This document shows, one piece after another, positions 19,685 to 21,468 of a DNA stretch of 21,468 nucleotides. Origin of the DNA: Zygnema cylindricum. Its lineage: Eukaryota; Streptophyta; Zygnematophyceae; Zygnematales; Zygnemataceae. The position numbers were made by a program, and so were the translations under genes. Within the stretch, counting starts at the first letter, position 1; each line of letters opens with the position of its first letter. The DNA lies in assembly GCA_037447655.1 (NCBI GenBank), contig JBBHKE010001776.1, positions 359,803 to 381,270 on the forward strand. The letters are read 5' to 3'. The notes below the pieces were generated by a model that saw nothing but the letters and a program-made list of their open reading frames with translations, was not told the origin of the DNA and searched no databases.

Positions 19685-20452
19685 GGGTGGCGTTCCATTA
19701 GACGAAAAGTGAGGTTGTTTACAGTAATCCGGACCTATCCGTACTTCATCGTACCTCTTATTTTGTTTTATAAGCAAACAAAATTACAGAGAATCTTGCC
19801 AATATTCTCCAAAGGTCTGGGAGGTAACAATGATCGTTGGATGTTTTTTCGCGAAGCATTCGCTTCGAAAGTTTTTGTAAATGGTGATGTACCTCGAGGA
19901 GGTACATCACCATTTATAGAAAAAACTGAGCCACGACACGTAGGATAATGAATGTACGTGTCATGACGGCAAACCGACGGAAATCAAAAAATTTCTCACA
20001 TGATATATGCGTTCAAAAATTCAACGAAAATCACGAAAGTGATCTCGTAACGAGCTTTCGTCGCGCTATTTTTGTTACCGGCCATTCGTCACGCTATTTG
20101 TGGAAGCACTCATTCGTCACACGAAAATCAAAAACCCTAATAATAATGAGCTGGCATTTGACAAGCGTTGTAAATAATGATTGGCATTTGGCAAGCGTTT
20201 GCAAAGAGTACAAAATGTGTGTGGTACGATGCCCTAGTCCGCACGTACATGGTATGCAAATGAAGATTTCGAGTTCAAGTTGGTTGGTGTTAAATATATT
20301 TGACGATTTTCAATATACGATCTTAACTTACGTGGTACCACTCATTTCGGATCACGTGGACTACAGACTCTGCGCGAGAGAACAGCGTTCAAAGTGTAGC
20401 ATTCTGTAATGTTTTCTGTACGATTACAGAATTTCCTGATGGAATGCCACCC
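19685..20452. mobile_element. PIF/Harbinger-like non-autonomous element, 768 bp
   Basis: Ends GGGTGGCGTTCCATTAG (19685-19701) and CTGATGGAATGCCACCC (20436-20452) are inverted copies matching at 15 of 17 positions. They are flanked by direct TTA at 19682-19684 and 20453-20455. The end sequence is close to that of the 7708-8425 element, and an internal block (about 20030-20125, inverted) also matches it, so the two belong to one family. The interior has a 17-bp perfect hairpin. The frames at 19709-19948 and 19948-20409 show no transposase motif and are not called as genes. Confidence 0.87.
19852..19915. repeat. Two consecutive hairpins inside the 768-bp PIF-like element
   Basis: CGAAGC-ATTC-GCTTCG (19852-19867) is followed by AAATGGTGATGTACCTC (19879-19895), loop GAG, then GAGGTACATCACCATTT (19899-19915): 17 perfect base pairs. 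Imperfect pairing continues outward through T-rich and A-rich flanks. Such a structure would block replication or give a stable RNA stem. Confidence 0.93.
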
Positions 20453-20455
20453 TTA

Positions 20456-21180
20456 GAGAGTTAGAGCAATTTGCAACAGTCAAGACGCTGCGGGTTTGTC
20501 ACGCCTAGGTGTACAAACGGGCAATTGCTGAAATTTTTGAAATAGCGCGCACGAAAAAAAATGTGCAACTTTTCCTCGCTCATTGAACACGATGGTTTTT
20601 AACTTTTTCTTTTCGAGCCACATTATTTTATGTTTACCTCGCTCATTGAACACGATGGTTTTTAACTTTTTCTTTTCGGGCTACAGTATTTTATGTTTAG
20701 CTTTTTTATAAATTGTTTTCCTTCGTTTTTTATTTTTCTGATGAAGATTTGGTACATTTTTCTTCCCGCGATCGTGCGAGCTGAAATGACATTTTTTTTT
20801 GGACGACTGACACGTGGAAACTTTTTATTCATTGCATTCCTAACGGAGAAGTGAGATCGGATCTTTCTTTGCGCGAAAACGTGCTCGTGTGTCGTAAAAT
20901 TTTGTGTTACAGTAGTAGAATACGGTATTGTACGGTACTTTACTTGATGGGATTTTGTAAAGTGCAATCAGGGAGGTTTCCATGCTCGCGACGTTTTCTT
21001 CGATCAATTATGAATTTTGGAGTTTCTTTTTTCGGGTATAGAAGGATAGAAGAAATAAGAAAAGCACGGCGTAACGGACGGAAGACGCCAACTTTTCCGC
21101 AAATATTTTTTGTCGCGCATAGTTTTTCGTGCGGACGTGGGCCGCCGTTTGAAGATAAGGCGCCGTTTTGACGAATAGCA
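20456..21180. other. Intergenic stretch with a 63-bp tandem duplication
   Basis: Copies at 20574-20636 and 20637-20699 begin CCTCGCTCATTGAACACGAT and differ at four positions. The remainder has no recognisable gene; overlapping frames near 20662-21198 on both strands carry no identifiable domain. Confidence 0.8.
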
Positions 21181-21416
21181 TGTACTGTACACCGCCAATT
21201 GTTATTAGCGTGTAAGCTTTTTTAGCGTATACGAATAACTAGCGTGGTTTACACTAATTGGGAATTTGAAAATTTTCGAAGAAATCGTCTATTCTAATTA
21301 GGAATAAGGTTTTTTTTTTAAAATAGTGTGGATAACTCTATTTGAGAATAATAAAAAAAAATGCGGGACGGAATTAGCGTACACAACGCTAATAACGATT
21401 AGCGGTGTACTGTACA
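21181..21416. mobile_element. Miniature element, GTACACC family, 236 bp
   Basis: The left end TGTACTGTACACCGCC (21181-21196) and the inverse of the right end, TGTACAGTACACCGCT (21416-21401), match at 14 of 16 positions. Both continue through AAT.GTTATTAGCG. The interior is AT-rich and non-coding. It is the clearest example of the family's ends. Confidence 0.83.
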
Positions 21417-21420
21417 GTCT

Positions 21421-21468
21421 AGTACACCGCGAGTCGCTGTTAGTGTTAATGTTTTTTTCGGCACTTAA
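21421..21468. mobile_element. Start of another GTACACC-family element, cut by window edge
   Basis: AGTACACCGCGAGTCGCTGTTAGTG, then TTAATGTTTTTTTCGGCACTTAA, follows the previous element after about 4 bp in a head-to-head arrangement. The GTTAGTGTTAATG and GGCACTTAA strings match the left arm of the 18674-18907 foldback element, so this is probably the same subtype. Confidence 0.72.

Noticed and set aside
19948-20409. 153-codon open frame on the plus strand as a transposase
   Set aside because: It lies inside a 768-bp non-autonomous element and shows no DDE or DNA-binding motif.

Overview
This is a nuclear window from a eukaryote, most likely a land plant. The evidence is GT-AG introns with pyrimidine-rich acceptors, AT-rich spacer DNA, PIF/Harbinger-like miniature elements with 3-bp target duplications, tRNA-derived modules and LTR-like dispersed repeats carrying CACGTG and W-box-type motifs. 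No bacterial-style gene organisation is visible. The species cannot be named from this sequence, and an alga or another intron-bearing eukaryote is not excluded.

The only recognisable protein gene is at the left edge: a pogo/Tigger-type (Tc1/mariner superfamily) DNA transposase on the minus strand, 4133 to 133. It has four exons with a CENP-B-type DNA-binding region and a DDE_1-type catalytic domain. All three introns are phase 1. Two lesions, a one-base frameshift in an A6 tract and an in-frame stop, make it a pseudogene, but the rest is well preserved. Its 1.9-kb first intron is almost entirely nested tandem repeats: GATA-type units in a ~120-bp higher order, a 29-bp repeat and a 199-bp tandem duplication.

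The rest holds no convincing host gene and is a mosaic of non-autonomous elements. From 6.9 to 10.8 kb there are two clear PIF/Harbinger-like elements with intact 3-bp duplications (7708-8425, 8872-10768) and one weaker candidate (6910-7658). A third clear member lies at 19685-20452. From 11.8 to 17.6 kb there are three diverged copies, same orientation, of a ~0.9-1.1-kb composite repeat: an LTR-like module with an antisense tRNA-like module near its left end. From 18.6 kb to the right edge there is a cluster of a second miniature family whose ends resemble TGTACTGTACACCG and carry CGTTATTAGCG, with a possible relative near 5.1 kb.

The region is best read as transposon-rich intergenic DNA. 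The transposase could in principle act on pogo-family ends, but the PIF-like elements use different ends and would need a PIF transposase from elsewhere. The most unusual point is the repeated pairing of an antisense tRNA-like module with an LTR-like module, formally similar to the 5S-bearing Cassandra TRIMs but with a tRNA-like sequence.
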